IMG/VR virus record: IMGVR_UViG_3300024359_000050
Location: 1-20,169 of that record
DNA: 20,169 nucleotides
Reading direction: 5' to 3' (one strand)
Source: a virus
This document shows positions 19,997-20,169 of the stretch, piece by piece (position 1 is the first letter of the stretch; every line of letters starts with the position of its first letter). A program made the translations under genes and the position numbers. The notes beneath the pieces were generated by a model, which saw only the letters and a program-made list of their open reading frames with translations, was not told the DNA's origin and searched no databases.

Positions 19997-20129
19997 TCCG
20001 TTTAAGTTAACGCCAAAAGAAACTGTTATGTGGATAGAAGTTCCAATGTCCTGTGACAGCGTAGAGCAGAAAAATAAAATTATGTTATCTACATTAAACC
20101 ATATGGAGCGAACAATTAAAATTAAATAA
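19968..20129 (+). CDS. short protein after the exonuclease gene
   Basis: The frame is open from ATG 19920; I choose ATG 19968, which leaves a 29-base overlap with the nuclease gene. ATG 19947 is an alternative. The 53-residue product contains RLCSPFKLTPKETVMWIEVP then MSCDSVEQKNKIMLSTLNHM. No family recognised. It is basic, likely two strands and a helix. The 20131 start follows its stop by 1 base, so it continues the coupled replication operon. Confidence 0.55.
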   Translation: MRTYIDRLCSPFKLTPKETVMWIEVPMSCDSVEQKNKIMLSTLNHMERTIKIK

Positions 20130-20130
20130 A

Positions 20131-20169
20131 ATGAGTGAACAAAAAGACAAAATTTACGTAGGAAGTGGA
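20131..20169 (+). CDS. start of a CDS cut by the window edge
   Basis: ATG 20131 is followed by 13 codons in frame to the end: MSEQKDKIYVGSG. The leader is AAATTAAATAAA. The KIYVGSG start is one I recall from small phage proteins near recombination genes (KIYVGxGKEFxxYG), but with this little sequence it is only a suggestion. Confidence 0.5.
   Translation, partial: MSEQKDKIYVGSG

Noticed and set aside
1-20169. CRISPR array or insertion sequence
   Set aside because: No regular repeat-spacer series, transposase or flanking terminal inverted repeats were seen anywhere in the window.

Overview
This window is a piece of a tailed-phage genome, probably a marine phage (or prophage) of a Flavobacteriia/Bacteroidota host. 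The DNA is AT-rich and genes are tightly packed with TAATG and ATGA overlaps. There is no ribosomal RNA or housekeeping metabolism, and the gene content is viral: tail fibres, holin, amidase, single-strand annealing protein, PD-(D/E)XK nuclease and a GroEL/GroES pair. The host guess rests on two things: Bacteroidota-style -7 boxes (TAnnTTTG) placed 20-33 bases before several transcription units, and start codons preceded by A-rich leaders rather than strong Shine-Dalgarno sequences. No integrase, terminase, portal or capsid gene is visible.

Layout. Positions 1-10812 form a leftward (minus-strand) late region. In order of transcription it holds three tiny basic proteins, a second group with a Cys-rich protein, a virion-type protein and a one-helix membrane protein, a hairpin terminator, a T7-lysozyme-like amidase, a run of short Lys-rich proteins, a holin, and three adhesion/tail genes. 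The last of these is a very large tail fibre that runs off the left edge. At 10868-11332 lies one rightward gene whose promoter overlaps the start of the late operon head to head. At 11319-13178 is a leftward groEL-groES pair in reversed order.

Positions 13179-14113 hold no convincing gene. They carry clusters of short direct and inverted repeats (AATGTCGA and TGACA types), an AT-rich tract, and a GC-richer patch with several hairpins. This is the best candidate for an origin and/or the main early control region.

From 14114 to the right edge all genes run rightward. Small accessory proteins (a lipoprotein, a one-helix membrane protein, acidic proteins, a YubB/Api92-like protein) come first. 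A replication/recombination block follows: a DUF3310-like protein, a DnaA domain IV-like protein, a Sak3/DUF1071-like annealing protein, a RecE-like nuclease and the start of another gene.

The most unusual signal is a pair of tRNA-like minihelices in the early region (15058-15097 and 16612-16651). Each has a 6-bp acceptor-like stem, an 11-base linker, a 5-bp T-stem (one end pair mismatched in the first copy) and the identical T-loop TTCGATT. The stems differ in sequence but keep their pairing, so they look like a repeated, covarying structured RNA element and not decayed tRNA genes.
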